From Mesobacillus selenatarsenatis SF-1 (lineage in GTDB: Bacteria > Bacillota > Bacilli > Bacillales > Cytobacillaceae), in contig NZ_BASE01000106.1 of NCBI RefSeq assembly GCF_000813125.1, positions 1 to 64,000 on the forward strand: a stretch of DNA of 64,000 bases, given 5' to 3'. Positions within the stretch are counted from its first letter, which is position 1. Each line of letters opens with the position of its first letter. The position numbers and the translations under genes are program-made. Under the pieces are notes generated by a model, which had not been told where the DNA came from, made no database searches, and was given only the letters and a program-made list of their open reading frames with translations. Below are positions 33,632-43,025 of the stretch, piece after piece.

Positions 33632-35685
33632 TTCTCCTCGTAAAAATTTGCTTTATAGGTCGTCTTTTTAATGAATTTATCGAATACGAGCAGCATAGCC
33701 GGTAATAAGAACACGACCATCACAAAGGCAAGCAATGCCCCCCTGCCTAATAATAAGCCGATGGATCCAACTATCGGGTTGGAAGACGTCATCCATAAAA
33801 TAAACCCAACACTCGATAAGATCGCTGCAGATATTGAGATGGAGAACGTTTTTTCATCCAAAGTTTTCATGATTGCTTTTTTAGCGGACATTTCCCGGCG
33901 ATTATGCTGATAAGCTTCCGTCAGCAAAATCGCATAGTCCACTGTTGCCGCCAGCTGTACCGTACTGATGATTAAGTATCCGACAAACACAAGTGGTGAA
34001 CTCGTAAAATATGGAATCGAAAGATTGATCCAGACTGCTGATTGAATCGTAATCAGCAATACCAGCGGAATTGAAATCGATTTAAAGGTTGCCAGCAACA
34101 CAATTGCAATCGTTACGACCGTCAAAACGTTCACGACGATATTATCCTTGTTGACGACATTCTTGATATCGTACAGTGTTACGCTTTCCCCTAAGCTCAG
34201 TGCCTTGTCGCCATAATATCTCTCAGCAGCTTTATTTACCTTCTGGACGATTGAAAAAGGAATATCTCCTTCTGTACCCTGATTTGTATTAATGATAATA
34301 CGGCTGTAATTTTCAGAATAAAACTCTTTCGTAATCGATTCATCCAGGTACTCAGGCGGAATGACCAATCCTACCATATTCACATAGGCAATCACACTTG
34401 TGACGTAATTCAGATTCTCCAGCTCCTGGACGAGCTCCGTTTCCTTTGCCCGATCACCTTTAGGAACCAAAAGAACAATCGGAGTCGTTTCTCCGAACTC
34501 TTCTTTAATCTCGATAAAATCACTGCCTGCACGCGTTGTTTCCGGCTGTTCGCCAAGTCCGTACGTAAATGCAGTATTGCTTTGTGCCAAAAAGCTCGGA
34601 ACAAGGATCGCAAAAACAAGAAGTAAGCTTGGAATCTTTAATTTAGCCACAAAATTCCCGATTCCGGTAAAGCTGGGAACAAAGTTTTTATGCTGTGTTT
34701 TGTCCATCCATTTATAGAAAAGTAAAGTGAATGCCGGTAAAAACACCATGACACTGATAAAGCTTAAAACGATTCCTTTTACCAGGTTGATTCCAAGGTC
34801 TGAGCCGATCTCAAATTTCATGAATGTCAGGGCGATGAATCCAAAAAAGGTTGTCGCAGCACTGGCGGTAATCGCCGGGAATGACTTCTTCATCGCAAGC
34901 TGCATTGCTTCTTCAGGATTATTCGTCTGCTTCCGGTAATCAGAAAAACTATGAAGCAGGAATACGGCATAATCGAGCGAAACCGCCAGCTGCAGAATCG
35001 GAGCGACTGATTGGGTGACGAAGGAAACCTCTCCGATAAAGATGTTCGTTCCGAGGTTGATCAATACCGAAACTCCAATTGCCGTCAGGAAAAACACCGG
35101 CTCTATCCATGATGTAGTTGAGACGATGAGAATGAAAATAATGATTGGAACGAGCAAAATGGCTGCATACATAGATTCTGTTCCTGCCATTTTTTGCGAA
35201 GAAGCGGTATTGATGGCTTCGCCAGCAATTGCTCCGTCCTCACCTATCAATTCATAAATCGCATCAGTAATTGCAACCTCATCACCAGAACGGACACTGA
35301 TTGAGAACAATGCATTCCCATCTTTGTAGTAGTTTTCTACCGTTTGTTCATCTGCTATTTCGAGAGGTGTTTTTAAATCCACCACATCATCAAGCCATAT
35401 GACCTCTCCAACTCCATCTATTGCTGATAACTTTTCCTTATAGGTGAGCGCCTCCTGCAAAGATACGTCCCTGACCATAACCCTCGTATCTGGGACTTCA
35501 GCTGTGAACTCTTTTTCCATGACATCCATCGCGGTCGTCGATTGGGCATCTTCAGGCAGATAATCCACCATATTATAGTTAACCGACACAAAAAATTGCG
35601 CCACTGTAGAAATCAGTGCAAATAAAACAAACGCTATTACGACAGCTTTCTTATGTTTTATGATTTTTTCAGCAATGCTTATCAT
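33628..35685 (-). CDS. MMPL/RND-family lipid or drug exporter
   Basis: 685 residues, with two repeats of the MMPL layout: helix (about 12-32), extracellular loop, five helices (about 165-340), then helix (about 355), loop, and five helices (about 530-670). Diagnostic segments are QLAVSLDYAVFLLHSFSDYR and VQLAATVDYAILLTEAY, each with the conserved D-Y-A of the proton relay. Divergent from a TetR gene with a palindrome between them, which points to repressor control and export of a toxic or lipidic compound. Confidence 0.9.
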   Translation of the reverse strand: MISIAEKIIKHKKAVVIAFVLFALISTVAQFFVSVNYNMVDYLPEDAQSTTAMDVMEKEFTAEVPDTRVMVRDVSLQEALTYKEKLSAIDGVGEVIWLDDVVDLKTPLEIADEQTVENYYKDGNALFSISVRSGDEVAITDAIYELIGEDGAIAGEAINTASSQKMAGTESMYAAILLVPIIIFILIVSTTSWIEPVFFLTAIGVSVLINLGTNIFIGEVSFVTQSVAPILQLAVSLDYAVFLLHSFSDYRKQTNNPEEAMQLAMKKSFPAITASAATTFFGFIALTFMKFEIGSDLGINLVKGIVLSFISVMVFLPAFTLLFYKWMDKTQHKNFVPSFTGIGNFVAKLKIPSLLLVFAILVPSFLAQSNTAFTYGLGEQPETTRAGSDFIEIKEEFGETTPIVLLVPKGDRAKETELVQELENLNYVTSVIAYVNMVGLVIPPEYLDESITKEFYSENYSRIIINTNQGTEGDIPFSIVQKVNKAAERYYGDKALSLGESVTLYDIKNVVNKDNIVVNVLTVVTIAIVLLATFKSISIPLVLLITIQSAVWINLSIPYFTSSPLVFVGYLIISTVQLAATVDYAILLTEAYQHNRREMSAKKAIMKTLDEKTFSISISAAILSSVGFILWMTSSNPIVGSIGLLLGRGALLAFVMVVFLLPAMLLVFDKFIKKTTYKANFYEEK

Positions 35686-35784
35686 TCTTCAACCTCACTT
35701 GAGTCTTTTGCCATTACACTTTATCATTATATAAACACCGTGTTGCCTATTCAACAAACAGTTGTGTACATAACGTTTAATTCG

Positions 35785-35807
35785 CAACAGAAAAGTATTT
35801 TCTGTTG
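35785..35807. promoter_or_regulatory. Perfect 10-3-10 palindrome, likely TetR operator
   Basis: CAACAGAAAA-GTA-TTTTCTGTTG lies between the divergent MMPL and TetR genes, 42 bp before the regulator's ATG, where it could repress both. A weaker CAAC/GTTG repeat is nearby at about 35753-35765. Confidence 0.7.
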
Positions 35808-35848
35808 TTTAACTCAATGTTTTACAGAAAAAGGAAGGGTTTTTGGAG

Positions 35849-36403
35849 ATGGACAGACGAAAAAAATATACAAGGATGGTCTTGAAGGAAAGTCTGATGC
35901 AATTATTAAAAAATAAGCCCATTTCAAATATCACGATAAAAGAAATCTGTGAGCAGGCAGACATCAACCGTTCCACATTTTATTCTCATTACTCCAGTCA
36001 ATATGGCCTGCTGAATGCGATTGAAGAAGAATTCATTGAAGACATGGTATCCACTCTTAACCAATATAATTTTTCCAAAGAAGAAGAAGCTTTGAAGATG
36101 ACAGAGAAGATCCTTGAGTATATTGCCATGAAAAGCGATGTATGCCAAATACTGCTAAGCGAAAATAGCGACATCCACTTCCAGAAAAAAGGAATGATGA
36201 TCACCCAGGAATTCATCTTCAACAACTGGATGACTCACAGCCAGGTTGACCGCGAAACGTTTGAATATATGAATATATTTGTTGTCAGCGGAAGCATTTA
36301 TGTGATTAAAAATTGGCTGGAAAGCGGGATGGATAAAACACCGAGGGAAATGGCCGAAATTATCAACAACTTCATCAATCGAGGATTGTCCGATATACGA
36401 TAA
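35849..36403 (+). CDS. TetR/AcrR-family transcriptional regulator
   Basis: 184 residues from the ATG at 35849 (AGGAAGGG 9 nt upstream). The N-terminal helix-turn-helix is clear: ISNITIKEICEQADINRSTFYSHY. The C-terminal domain with FVVSGSIYVIKNWLESGM resembles the TetR_C_7-type regulators of MMPL/YhgE operons. Divergent to the exporter operon and adjacent to a palindrome, so it probably represses that operon and itself. Confidence 0.9.
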   Translation: MDRRKKYTRMVLKESLMQLLKNKPISNITIKEICEQADINRSTFYSHYSSQYGLLNAIEEEFIEDMVSTLNQYNFSKEEEALKMTEKILEYIAMKSDVCQILLSENSDIHFQKKGMMITQEFIFNNWMTHSQVDRETFEYMNIFVVSGSIYVIKNWLESGMDKTPREMAEIINNFINRGLSDIR

Positions 36404-36434
36404 AAGCGCTGACCCAATTCGGGCCGGCGCTTTT
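36402..36434. terminator. Bidirectional terminator
   Basis: AAAAGCGC / GCGCTTTT with an inner GCCC/GGGC-type pairing, between convergent regulator and RNA methyltransferase genes; it overlaps the regulator's stop codon. Confidence 0.75.
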
Positions 36435-36435
36435 A

Positions 36436-38052
36436 TCATTTAAGAACCAGTCTTGTGACACTCTCGATTTGTGAAGTGTGAGGAAACATGTCAACTGGCT
36501 GGATATATTCAACTTTATATTGGGAGCCCAGTGTCATGATATCCTTTGCAAGCGTAGACGGGTTGCAGGATACATAGACGAAGGTTTTCGGCTTGATTTT
36601 CAGAACGGTCTGCAGGAATGCGTCATCGCAGCCTGTTCGCGGCGGATCGACGACGATTACATCTGGACGCCAGCCGTCCTTCAGCCATTTCGGAAGCAGT
36701 TCCTCTGCTTTGCCCATATAGAAGTTAGCATGATTGACTTCATGCTTGCTGGCATTTTTCTTTGCATCTTCTATCGATTCTGGTATAACATCCATTCCGC
36801 GGACCTCGCCAGCCTTGTCGGCCATCCACAATCCGATTGTCCCAACACCACAATACGCATCAACAAGCTTTTCCTTTCCTGTCAGCATGGCGGCTGATTT
36901 CGCTTCATTGTAGAGTTTTACAGTCTGTTCAGGATTCAGCTGGAAGAACGTCCGCGCCGATAATTCGAATTGCAGATCACCAAGTGTCTCCTGGATAAAG
37001 TCGCTACCTTCCAGTGTCGCAGTTTCGCTTCCGAAAATGACGGAGGTTTTTTCGCCATTGACGTTTTGTACGATCGAGTTGACCTCAGGAAGGCGCTTCT
37101 GTATTTCCTCAATGATCAAATCTTTTTTCGGCAGTTCTTTTTTCGTCGTAATCAGAACGATTTGCAGTTCTCCGGTCTGGACTCCAGTCCTCGCTACGAT
37201 TGTCCGCACAAGTCCTTTGTGCTTTTTCTCATTGTAAATCGGAATCTTCAAATCCTGAAGAATGCCTTTTACCACTTCGGTAGCTTTCGTCGTTGCCGGA
37301 TGCTGGACGGCGCATTGCTCAATATTAATCAAGTTGTGGGAGTTCAAGCCATATAGACCGGCAAGCACTTTTCCATCCTTTTCACCAACCTGGAATTGGC
37401 TCTTGTTCCGGTAGCCCCATGGATTCTCCATCCCAATCGTTGGCCTGATTTCCAGCTCGTCAATCCTGAGCTTTGTATGGCGCTCCAAAGCCTGGATGAC
37501 AATGTCGCGTTTTTCGTTGAGCTGCTGGTCGTAGCCTAAATGCTGGAGCTGGCAGCCGCCGCACTGGTCGTATACCGGGCAAAGCGGCTTGATCCGATGC
37601 TCTGATTGTTTGCGGATTTTCTTGATTTTCGCCTCAGCAAACTTAGGGTGGACCTTTGTTGCCTCTGCAACGATTTCCTCACCAGGCAGCGCGCCCGGCA
37701 CAAACACTACCTGCCGTTTGAAATAACCAACGCCCTCTCCATTGATACCAAGCCGCTTGATTGTCAGCGGGAAGGTTTGATTCAGCTCCAATTTTGCTGC
37801 CTGCTGGTCTTTGTTCGATTGCTGTCCTTTTTTCTTATAATGGCCTTTGCTGACTTGCTGGCCAGTATTCTTATGCAGGTCTTTGCTGACATGCTGTCCA
37901 GTTTTCTTATGCTGGTCTTTGTTCACTTGCTGGTCTTTGTTCACTTGCTGACCATTTTTGAGGTGCTGGACTTTTTCCATTTGCTTCTCTTTTCCCACTT
38001 GCTGTCCTTTTCTATGTTGCTTCTGCTTCGGCTGTTGCTGCTCTTTTTTCAT
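36436..38052 (-). CDS. 23S rRNA (uracil-5-)-methyltransferase family protein (RlmD/YfjO-like) with repetitive N-terminus
   Basis: 538 residues. From about residue 88 it is a normal RlmD/TrmA protein: TRAM domain ([20 protein letters not shown]), Fe-S ligands [17 protein letters not shown] site [12 protein letters not shown], and catalytic DPPRTGC and [12 protein letters not shown]. The first ~85 residues are extra: Lys/Gln/His-rich repeats of GQQVNKDQ or GQHVSKDL type. The basic extension could bind RNA. Gene order with an AlkA gene upstream and pdaA nearby matches B. subtilis yfjO-yfjP-pdaA, hence YfjO-like. Cotranscribed with alkA, 15 bp apart. Confidence 0.9.
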   Translation of the reverse strand: MKKEQQQPKQKQHRKGQQVGKEKQMEKVQHLKNGQQVNKDQQVNKDQHKKTGQHVSKDLHKNTGQQVSKGHYKKKGQQSNKDQQAAKLELNQTFPLTIKRLGINGEGVGYFKRQVVFVPGALPGEEIVAEATKVHPKFAEAKIKKIRKQSEHRIKPLCPVYDQCGGCQLQHLGYDQQLNEKRDIVIQALERHTKLRIDELEIRPTIGMENPWGYRNKSQFQVGEKDGKVLAGLYGLNSHNLINIEQCAVQHPATTKATEVVKGILQDLKIPIYNEKKHKGLVRTIVARTGVQTGELQIVLITTKKELPKKDLIIEEIQKRLPEVNSIVQNVNGEKTSVIFGSETATLEGSDFIQETLGDLQFELSARTFFQLNPEQTVKLYNEAKSAAMLTGKEKLVDAYCGVGTIGLWMADKAGEVRGMDVIPESIEDAKKNASKHEVNHANFYMGKAEELLPKWLKDGWRPDVIVVDPPRTGCDDAFLQTVLKIKPKTFVYVSCNPSTLAKDIMTLGSQYKVEYIQPVDMFPHTSQIESVTRLVLK

Positions 38053-38067
38053 AAAACTTCACTCCAA

Positions 38068-38928
38068 TTATTCAATGCTTCTCCATAAATAGAGCGAAGC
38101 ATAGCTTAAATAAGGATTCCATGGTTCTTTATATTTTTCCATCTGCGCTGGAGTCGGTTTTTCATCCAGGTTAAAGTATTTCTTCAGCGCATTTTGGATG
38201 CCAATATCCCCCATCGGGAACAGATTCGGCCTCCCAAGTGCAAACATCAGAAAGTTTTCAACCGTCCACGGACCAATTCCACGGATCTTGATTAATTCCT
38301 GGGCAACTTCTGCATCAGGCTTTGATTTCATTTTTTCAAAATCAAGTTGTCTCGATGCTGCCAGTTCGGCGATTCCAATTACATACTCTGCCTTCCGTCC
38401 GCTGAATTGCAATTCACGCAGCTCTTCAACCGTAAGCTGCGCCACTTTTTCAGGCGACGGATAAAACCAGACTCCGTCAAGCTCTTCACCGTATGTTTTT
38501 ACAAATCGCTCTGTCAGTGTAAATGCAAACTTCAAATTCAGCTGCTGATGGATGATACTCTTGATCAAACTAGAAAAGGGATCAAATTCCAGGACAAGCG
38601 GAGTGCCATAATGTTCATTGAACAAGTTCTTTAACTCCGTCGTTTGGAAATGCTCATGAATATGGATCAATGCCACATTCCATTGAAAAATTTCAGTTAA
38701 ACGCTGTAACGTTGTTTCTTTATCGTGATCAGCACGGATAAGGAATTCGGGATTTTCCAGAGAACCTGTTCCGATGACCTCTGCGACGATTTTTTTATTT
38801 TTAAAAACAAGCGGTACCCTTACAAGTCGCTTTTCCATTTCAACTGAATGCAAAGGATCGAGCGCCAGCCTGTTTAAAGCAAGATCAAAATCATATGGCC
38901 CGGAAACCGACACCTTTTCTTCCCACAT
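38068..38928 (-). CDS. DNA-3-methyladenine glycosylase, AlkA/YfjP-like
   Basis: 286 residues from the ATG at 38928 (AAGGGCGG 7 nt upstream). HhH-GPD signatures are IIHQQLNLKFA, the helix-hairpin-helix IRGIGPWTVENFLMFALG and the catalytic Asp in PMGDIGIQNAL. It removes alkylated purines from DNA. First gene of the unit with the RNA methyltransferase. Confidence 0.9.
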   Translation of the reverse strand: MWEEKVSVSGPYDFDLALNRLALDPLHSVEMEKRLVRVPLVFKNKKIVAEVIGTGSLENPEFLIRADHDKETTLQRLTEIFQWNVALIHIHEHFQTTELKNLFNEHYGTPLVLEFDPFSSLIKSIIHQQLNLKFAFTLTERFVKTYGEELDGVWFYPSPEKVAQLTVEELRELQFSGRKAEYVIGIAELAASRQLDFEKMKSKPDAEVAQELIKIRGIGPWTVENFLMFALGRPNLFPMGDIGIQNALKKYFNLDEKPTPAQMEKYKEPWNPYLSYASLYLWRSIE

Positions 38929-39073
38929 ATACAAACCGCCCTTAAGTATTTTCCCCGTATTATAGCACTTTCGCAGGTTTTTTTCGAAAATAGTGAAGGT
39001 TTGGTCGTGGTTTTATAAAATCGGCCATATATTTAGACGAAAAGTCACACCTTTTTTCGCAGGTTTTAAATTT

Positions 39074-39190
39074 ATTGGCGATTTTCTAATTTTATTGGCG
39101 ATTTCCAAGTTTTATTGGCGATTTTTTAATTATATTGGCGTTTTTCAGATTTTATTGGCGATAATCTAAACTTATTGGCGACTTGGAAAA
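39074..39190. repeat. 20-bp intergenic tandem array
   Basis: ATTGGCG starts at 39074, 39094, 39114, 39134, 39154 and 39174, exactly 20 bp apart; units read TTTATTGGCGATTTTCTAA with drift in the last bases. It fills the gap between alkA and the pdaA terminator. No gene is seen from 38929 to 39250. Confidence 0.9.
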
Positions 39191-39217
39191 AAACAAGCTT
39201 TTTTACCAATTTTAATA

Positions 39218-39244
39218 GTCCCGGCACCATACGAATACCGGGAC
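39218..39244 (-). terminator. Terminator of the pdaA locus
   Basis: GTCCCGG / CCGGGAC stem with a 13-nt loop and a TATTAAAATT tail on the minus strand. Confidence 0.7.
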
Positions 39245-39250
39245 ACTCCA

Positions 39251-40059
39251 TCAATACAACATCGGATCCTTCATTCCGCCCTTGCTTAACATCAAATCAT
39301 CAAGGCTTTTAAATTTGTAGCCTTGTTCTTTCAAATCCCTGATTACTTTTCCCAGCGCGTCTGCGTTGTCCTTTGATACGGTGTGCAGTAGCAAGACTGC
39401 GCCCGGGTGGATTTGCGTCGTGATTTTATCATATGAATATTGCGCGCCTTTTTGCTGGTCCGTATTCCAGTCAACAAACGCGAGTGACCAGAATACATGC
39501 GTATATCCGGCTTCCTTCGCCACTGCCATCGTTCTTTCGCTGAAAATCCCGCGCGGCGGCCGCAAATACGTCATATGCTTTTTCCCAGTGATTCTTTCTG
39601 TTTCAGCTCTGACCATTTCCAGTTCCTTTTTGATTTTCTCATCACTAATTTTCGTCATGTCAGGGTGGTGCCAGGAATGATTGCCGATGATATGGCCTTC
39701 GTTTGCCATCCTGGAGACAAGCTCCGGAGCGCTTTCGAGATAATGTCCTGTCACAAAAAAGCCGCGGGAACTTTTTCTTCTTTTAAAATATCGAGGATTT
39801 TCTCGGTATAACCATTTTCGTAACCATTATCGAAAGTTAAATAAATATCCTTCGAATTCTTGTCACCTTTATAAACTGCTCCATGATCTTCTAGGATGAC
39901 CTCAAACATCCTGCCGGCATCTGCCTGCCTTCCGTTGCGGCCCTTCTTAAAGCCCCAGTGCATTGGTGAGTTGGAGTTTTCCTCCGCACCGGTCGTCGCT
40001 GGCAAGGTAATCAATAGCAGCAGCGCCGACGCAAGCAATACTTTAACAATCGTCTTCAT
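39251..40059 (-). pseudogene. pdaA: pdaA, delta-lactam-biosynthetic de-N-acetylase, frameshifted
   Basis: Two frames, 40059-39751 and 39754-39251, together make one PdaA protein. The first has a signal peptide, the family start MHWGFKKGRNGR and the DIYLTFDNGYENGYT motif with the catalytic Asp pair; the second continues TGHYLESAPELV, GNHSWHHPDM (metal His), YLRPPRGIFSE and LLLHTVSKDNA. The break is in AAAAAA (39755-39760): one more A would join the frames as PAAFFVTGHY. PdaA removes acetyl groups during spore cortex muramic-lactam formation, so loss would impair germination. A sequencing error in the homopolymer is a serious alternative. Confidence 0.9.
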
Positions 40060-40126
40060 GATGTTCCTCCATTGTTGTTTTTCCTTATTGTTTGTCAGCA
40101 GGTGAAAAAAATTCTTATAAATAGCA

Positions 40127-40158
40127 AAAGGAGACCGCCCTAACAGCGAGTCTCCTTT
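40127..40158 (-). terminator. Fumarase gene terminator
   Basis: AAAGGAGAC / GTCTCCTTT with a 14-nt loop, 8 bp beyond the fumarase stop. Confidence 0.8.
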
Positions 40159-40166
40159 CGTTTTAT

Positions 40167-41720
40167 TTACTTATATACTCGATCAGCGAACTGTGCCAAT
40201 TTTTCAAGGGATGATTTTTCAACATCCTCGTGCAGGCTGTTTCCGTGTGAGTCCATCGTGACAACGGCTGTAAATCCTTCTACATTCAAGTGCCACATTG
40301 CTTCAGGGATACCAAAATTCATAAGGTCAACGCCCTCTACGGATTTGATGCAGTCAGCATAGTACTGAGCTGCGCCGCCAATTGCGTTCAGGTAAACACC
40401 GCCATGTTCTTTCAAAGCAGCGAGCGTCTTCGCTCCCATTCCGCCTTTTCCGATGACTGCGCGGATGCCGAACTTCTTCATGATATCGCCCTGGTAAGGC
40501 TCCTCGCGAATACTTGTTGTCGGTCCTGCCGCCTTCACATGCCAGTTGCCTTCCTCATCCTTGAGCATAACTGGACCGCAATGGTAGATGACCTGGCCAT
40601 TCAGGTCAACTGGCGAATCATGGTCTGACAGATACTTATGGATTGCATCTCGGCCGGTATACATCATGCCGTCGATTTTCACGACATCCCCCACCTTAAG
40701 CTGGCGGATTTGCTCTTCGGTAATTGGGGCAGTCAATGTAACAACATTCTGTTCTTCCGGTGCTTCAACTGCTGCGGCGATTTCCTGGGCTGCAGGCTGT
40801 GCGAAGTCGATCTTCTCGCCTTCCTGGTACATCCATTCCTGGATCTCTCCACTTTCAGGATTTACAGCTACACCTAGACGGCGATATGCCCAGCAATTGT
40901 ATGCTACAGATACGTAGAAGCTAGCAGGAATACGGTTCATGACACCAACTTTGCAGCCAAGAAGCGTTGTTTCGCCGCCAAAGCCCATCGTTCCGATTCC
41001 CAGCTTGTTGGCATTTTCCATTACATATTCTTCAAGGTCGCGAAGGTCTTCATGTGGATTAACATCTTCAACCGTACGGAACAGCTGCTCTTTCGCGAGG
41101 TCGTAGCCGGAAGAACGATCGCCGCCAATACCAACACCGATGAATCCGGCGCTGCAGCCTTGTCCCTGTGCCTGGTAGACCGAGTGCATGATGCATTTAC
41201 GGATACCATCCAGGTCACGGCCAGCACGTCCAAGTCCTTCTAGTTCAGCTGGAAGGCTGTACTGGATATTTTTATTTTCACAGCCACCGCCTTTTAAAAT
41301 CAGGCGTGCGTCGATATAATCTTTTTCCCATTGCTCGAACTTGATGACAGGTGTTCCGCCGCCAAGATTGTCGCCGCTATTTTCCCCTGTCAGTGAATCA
41401 ACGGAATTTGGACGCAATTTTCCATCTTTCGTTGCCTGCGCAATTGCATTGTAAATTGCTTTTTTCATTTCAATCTGGTTGGCACCAACCGGAGTTTTGA
41501 TTTTGAATGTAGGCAAGCCCGTATCCTGGCAGATTGGTGATACATTGTCATCAGCCATTTTAATGTTATTTGTGATCGTATCAAGGCTCATTGCCGAACG
41601 GGTTCCCGCGTTCTCACGCTCTGCCGCCGCTTTAATCGCCCTTCGTACATCCTTCGGCAGGTTCGTGGATGTTTCAACAATCAGCTGGTACATACTTTCC
41701 TGAAACTTTCCGATATTCAT
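40167..41720 (-). CDS. fumA: Class I (Fe-S) fumarate hydratase
   Basis: 517 residues carrying both domains of a fused class I fumarase. The N-terminal domain has the cluster Cys residues in SPICQDTGLPTF, LKGGGCENKN, QGQGCSAGF and GCKVGV; the C-terminal beta domain includes KVGDVVKIDGMMYTGRDAIH, VYHCGP-type and KGGMGAKT. It interconverts fumarate and malate using a 4Fe-4S cluster, which makes it oxygen sensitive; B. subtilis uses the class II enzyme CitG instead. Monocistronic. Confidence 0.92.
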   Translation of the reverse strand: MNIGKFQESMYQLIVETSTNLPKDVRRAIKAAAERENAGTRSAMSLDTITNNIKMADDNVSPICQDTGLPTFKIKTPVGANQIEMKKAIYNAIAQATKDGKLRPNSVDSLTGENSGDNLGGGTPVIKFEQWEKDYIDARLILKGGGCENKNIQYSLPAELEGLGRAGRDLDGIRKCIMHSVYQAQGQGCSAGFIGVGIGGDRSSGYDLAKEQLFRTVEDVNPHEDLRDLEEYVMENANKLGIGTMGFGGETTLLGCKVGVMNRIPASFYVSVAYNCWAYRRLGVAVNPESGEIQEWMYQEGEKIDFAQPAAQEIAAAVEAPEEQNVVTLTAPITEEQIRQLKVGDVVKIDGMMYTGRDAIHKYLSDHDSPVDLNGQVIYHCGPVMLKDEEGNWHVKAAGPTTSIREEPYQGDIMKKFGIRAVIGKGGMGAKTLAALKEHGGVYLNAIGGAAQYYADCIKSVEGVDLMNFGIPEAMWHLNVEGFTAVVTMDSHGNSLHEDVEKSSLEKLAQFADRVYK

Positions 41721-41851
41721 CTGACTACCCCTCTCCCCTTGTCTTTCTAGCTCTTTATATGTGAAAATTTTATAACAATTTCTCCGATATCATTATACTC
41801 CTATCATCTATTGAATTAAAGATAGAAAGTGGAATCGTTTACAATTTTGAA

Positions 41852-42066
41852 AAGCGTAAGCGCCTTGGTCAGCCCCGACAAGCGCTGGAGGGCCCGACAG
41901 TGAAGTCGTTCTTTGACTTCATTGGCAGGACCGAAGCGACTCGAGCTGCTCAAAGCTAACGCTTCTCGCAAGATAATCGAGGAAGCTTTCTCAGGGATGA
42001 AAACTGGCTAGGCGCTGGAGCTGGACAAAGAAAAGCGTAAGCACCTTGGTAAGCCCCGACAAGTAT
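41852..42066. repeat. Dispersed GC-rich intergenic element, compound copy
   Basis: Starts AAAGCGTAAGCGCCTTGGTC and contains AGCCCCGACAAGCGCTGGAG, an inner GAAGTC-GTTCTTT-GACTTC hairpin, and a GGCTAGGCGCTGGAGCTGGA end. About 95 bp at the left match 45753-45846 almost exactly. A second partial start (AAAGCGTAAGCACCTTGGTA) lies at 42029, so two copies are fused or nested. It has no coding capacity and is markedly GC-richer than its surroundings. The gap 41721-42106 holds nothing else. Confidence 0.8.
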
Positions 42067-42080
42067 TATTGAACGCAAAA

Positions 42081-42106
42081 AAAAGACCTCATCAAAAAGG
42101 TCTTTT
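42081..42106 (-). terminator. Terminator of the SE1561-like gene
   Basis: AAAAGACCT / AGGTCTTTT with an 8-nt loop, followed by T-rich sequence on the minus strand, abutting the stop codon. Confidence 0.8.
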
Positions 42107-42292
42107 TTACATATCGCGATTCTTGAATTCGCGGCATTTTGCGTCCATTTCTTCGACGATCTGGATCATGCGGTCAATATCCTCAAGGTCCGCTTCTACC
42201 GGATCAATTGCTTCAAGCAACTCAGCAAACATATCCAAACGCTGTTTCAAGAATACAACCTGCGTATTTTTATCATTTATCGGACTTCCCAA
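42107..42292 (-). CDS. SE1561-family small protein
   Basis: 61 residues from a TTG at 42292 with AAAGGAG 8 nt upstream; the ATG further up lacks a ribosome site. The sequence LGSPINDKNTQVVFLKQRLD, then VEADLEDIDRMIQIVEEMDAKC, matches the small conserved SE1561-type proteins of Bacillales. Predicted helical and cytoplasmic; function unknown. Confidence 0.7.
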   Translation of the reverse strand: MGSPINDKNTQVVFLKQRLDMFAELLEAIDPVEADLEDIDRMIQIVEEMDAKCREFKNRDM

Positions 42293-42474
42293 AATTCTCG
42301 CTCCTTTCACTACCTTTAACATCCTACCTAAAAATGGGGAATTGTGCAATATTACGGCAAATAGTTACTGAATAGTTTACAGATAAGGAGTAACACATCT
42401 ATTGGATAGTATTCCCCTTTCTCCATAATGTTTGCCCAAGCTTTTTTAGGAAAAAACATATATGAGGTGATAAT

Positions 42475-42978
42475 ATGCTCTTTAATTCCTGGGATGCGGT
42501 TTGGCGTACACTGATTGTCGGTGTGCTTGCTTATTCCTCTCTTGTTTTATTGCTGCGGGTTTCCGGCAAAAGAACATTATCCAAAATGAATGCTTTCGAC
42601 TTGATCGTAACCGTCGCGCTCGGATCAACTCTGGCAACCATCCTCTTGAATAAAAATGTGGCTCTCGTTGAAGGAATCTCCGCCTTCTTTATCCTGATTG
42701 CCCTACAGTATCTGGTAGCATGGCTGTCCATCCGTTCAGATGGCTTCAAGAAGCTAATCAAATCAGATCCAAAATTGATTTTTTATCAAGGGAAATATTT
42801 AAAAGAAAATATAGTAAAAGAGCGTGTTTTGGAAGTTGAAATTCTCCAGGCAGCACGTTCAAGCGGCATCAGCTCAATGGAACAGGTGGAAGCTGTCGTC
42901 CTAGAAACTGACGGACGCATTTCCGTCATAAAAAAATCAGATTCGAAGACCAACACCCTGGATAATGTTGACATATAA
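42475..42978 (+). CDS. DUF421 (YetF-family) membrane protein
   Basis: 167 residues. Three membrane segments (about 9-26, 36-58 and 62-80) are followed by the YetF soluble domain with DPKLIFYQGKYLKENIVKERV and SSMEQVEAVVLETDG. Family members (YetF, YkjA, YrbG) have unknown roles; spore-associated YetF-like proteins interact with YhcN-type lipoproteins. Shorter than full YetF (about 230), similar to YkjA-type. Ends at a strong hairpin. Confidence 0.87.
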   Translation: MLFNSWDAVWRTLIVGVLAYSSLVLLLRVSGKRTLSKMNAFDLIVTVALGSTLATILLNKNVALVEGISAFFILIALQYLVAWLSIRSDGFKKLIKSDPKLIFYQGKYLKENIVKERVLEVEILQAARSSGISSMEQVEAVVLETDGRISVIKKSDSKTNTLDNVDI

Positions 42979-42980
42979 AA

Positions 42981-43011
42981 GAAGCAGGCTGAATTTTTTA
43001 CAGCCTGTTTC
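42981..43011. terminator. Bidirectional terminator
   Basis: Perfect 11-bp stem GAAGCAGGCTG / CAGCCTGTTTC (one G-T) with a 9-nt loop, between convergent genes. Confidence 0.85.
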
Positions 43012-43025
43012 TCTTTTGAATCTAG

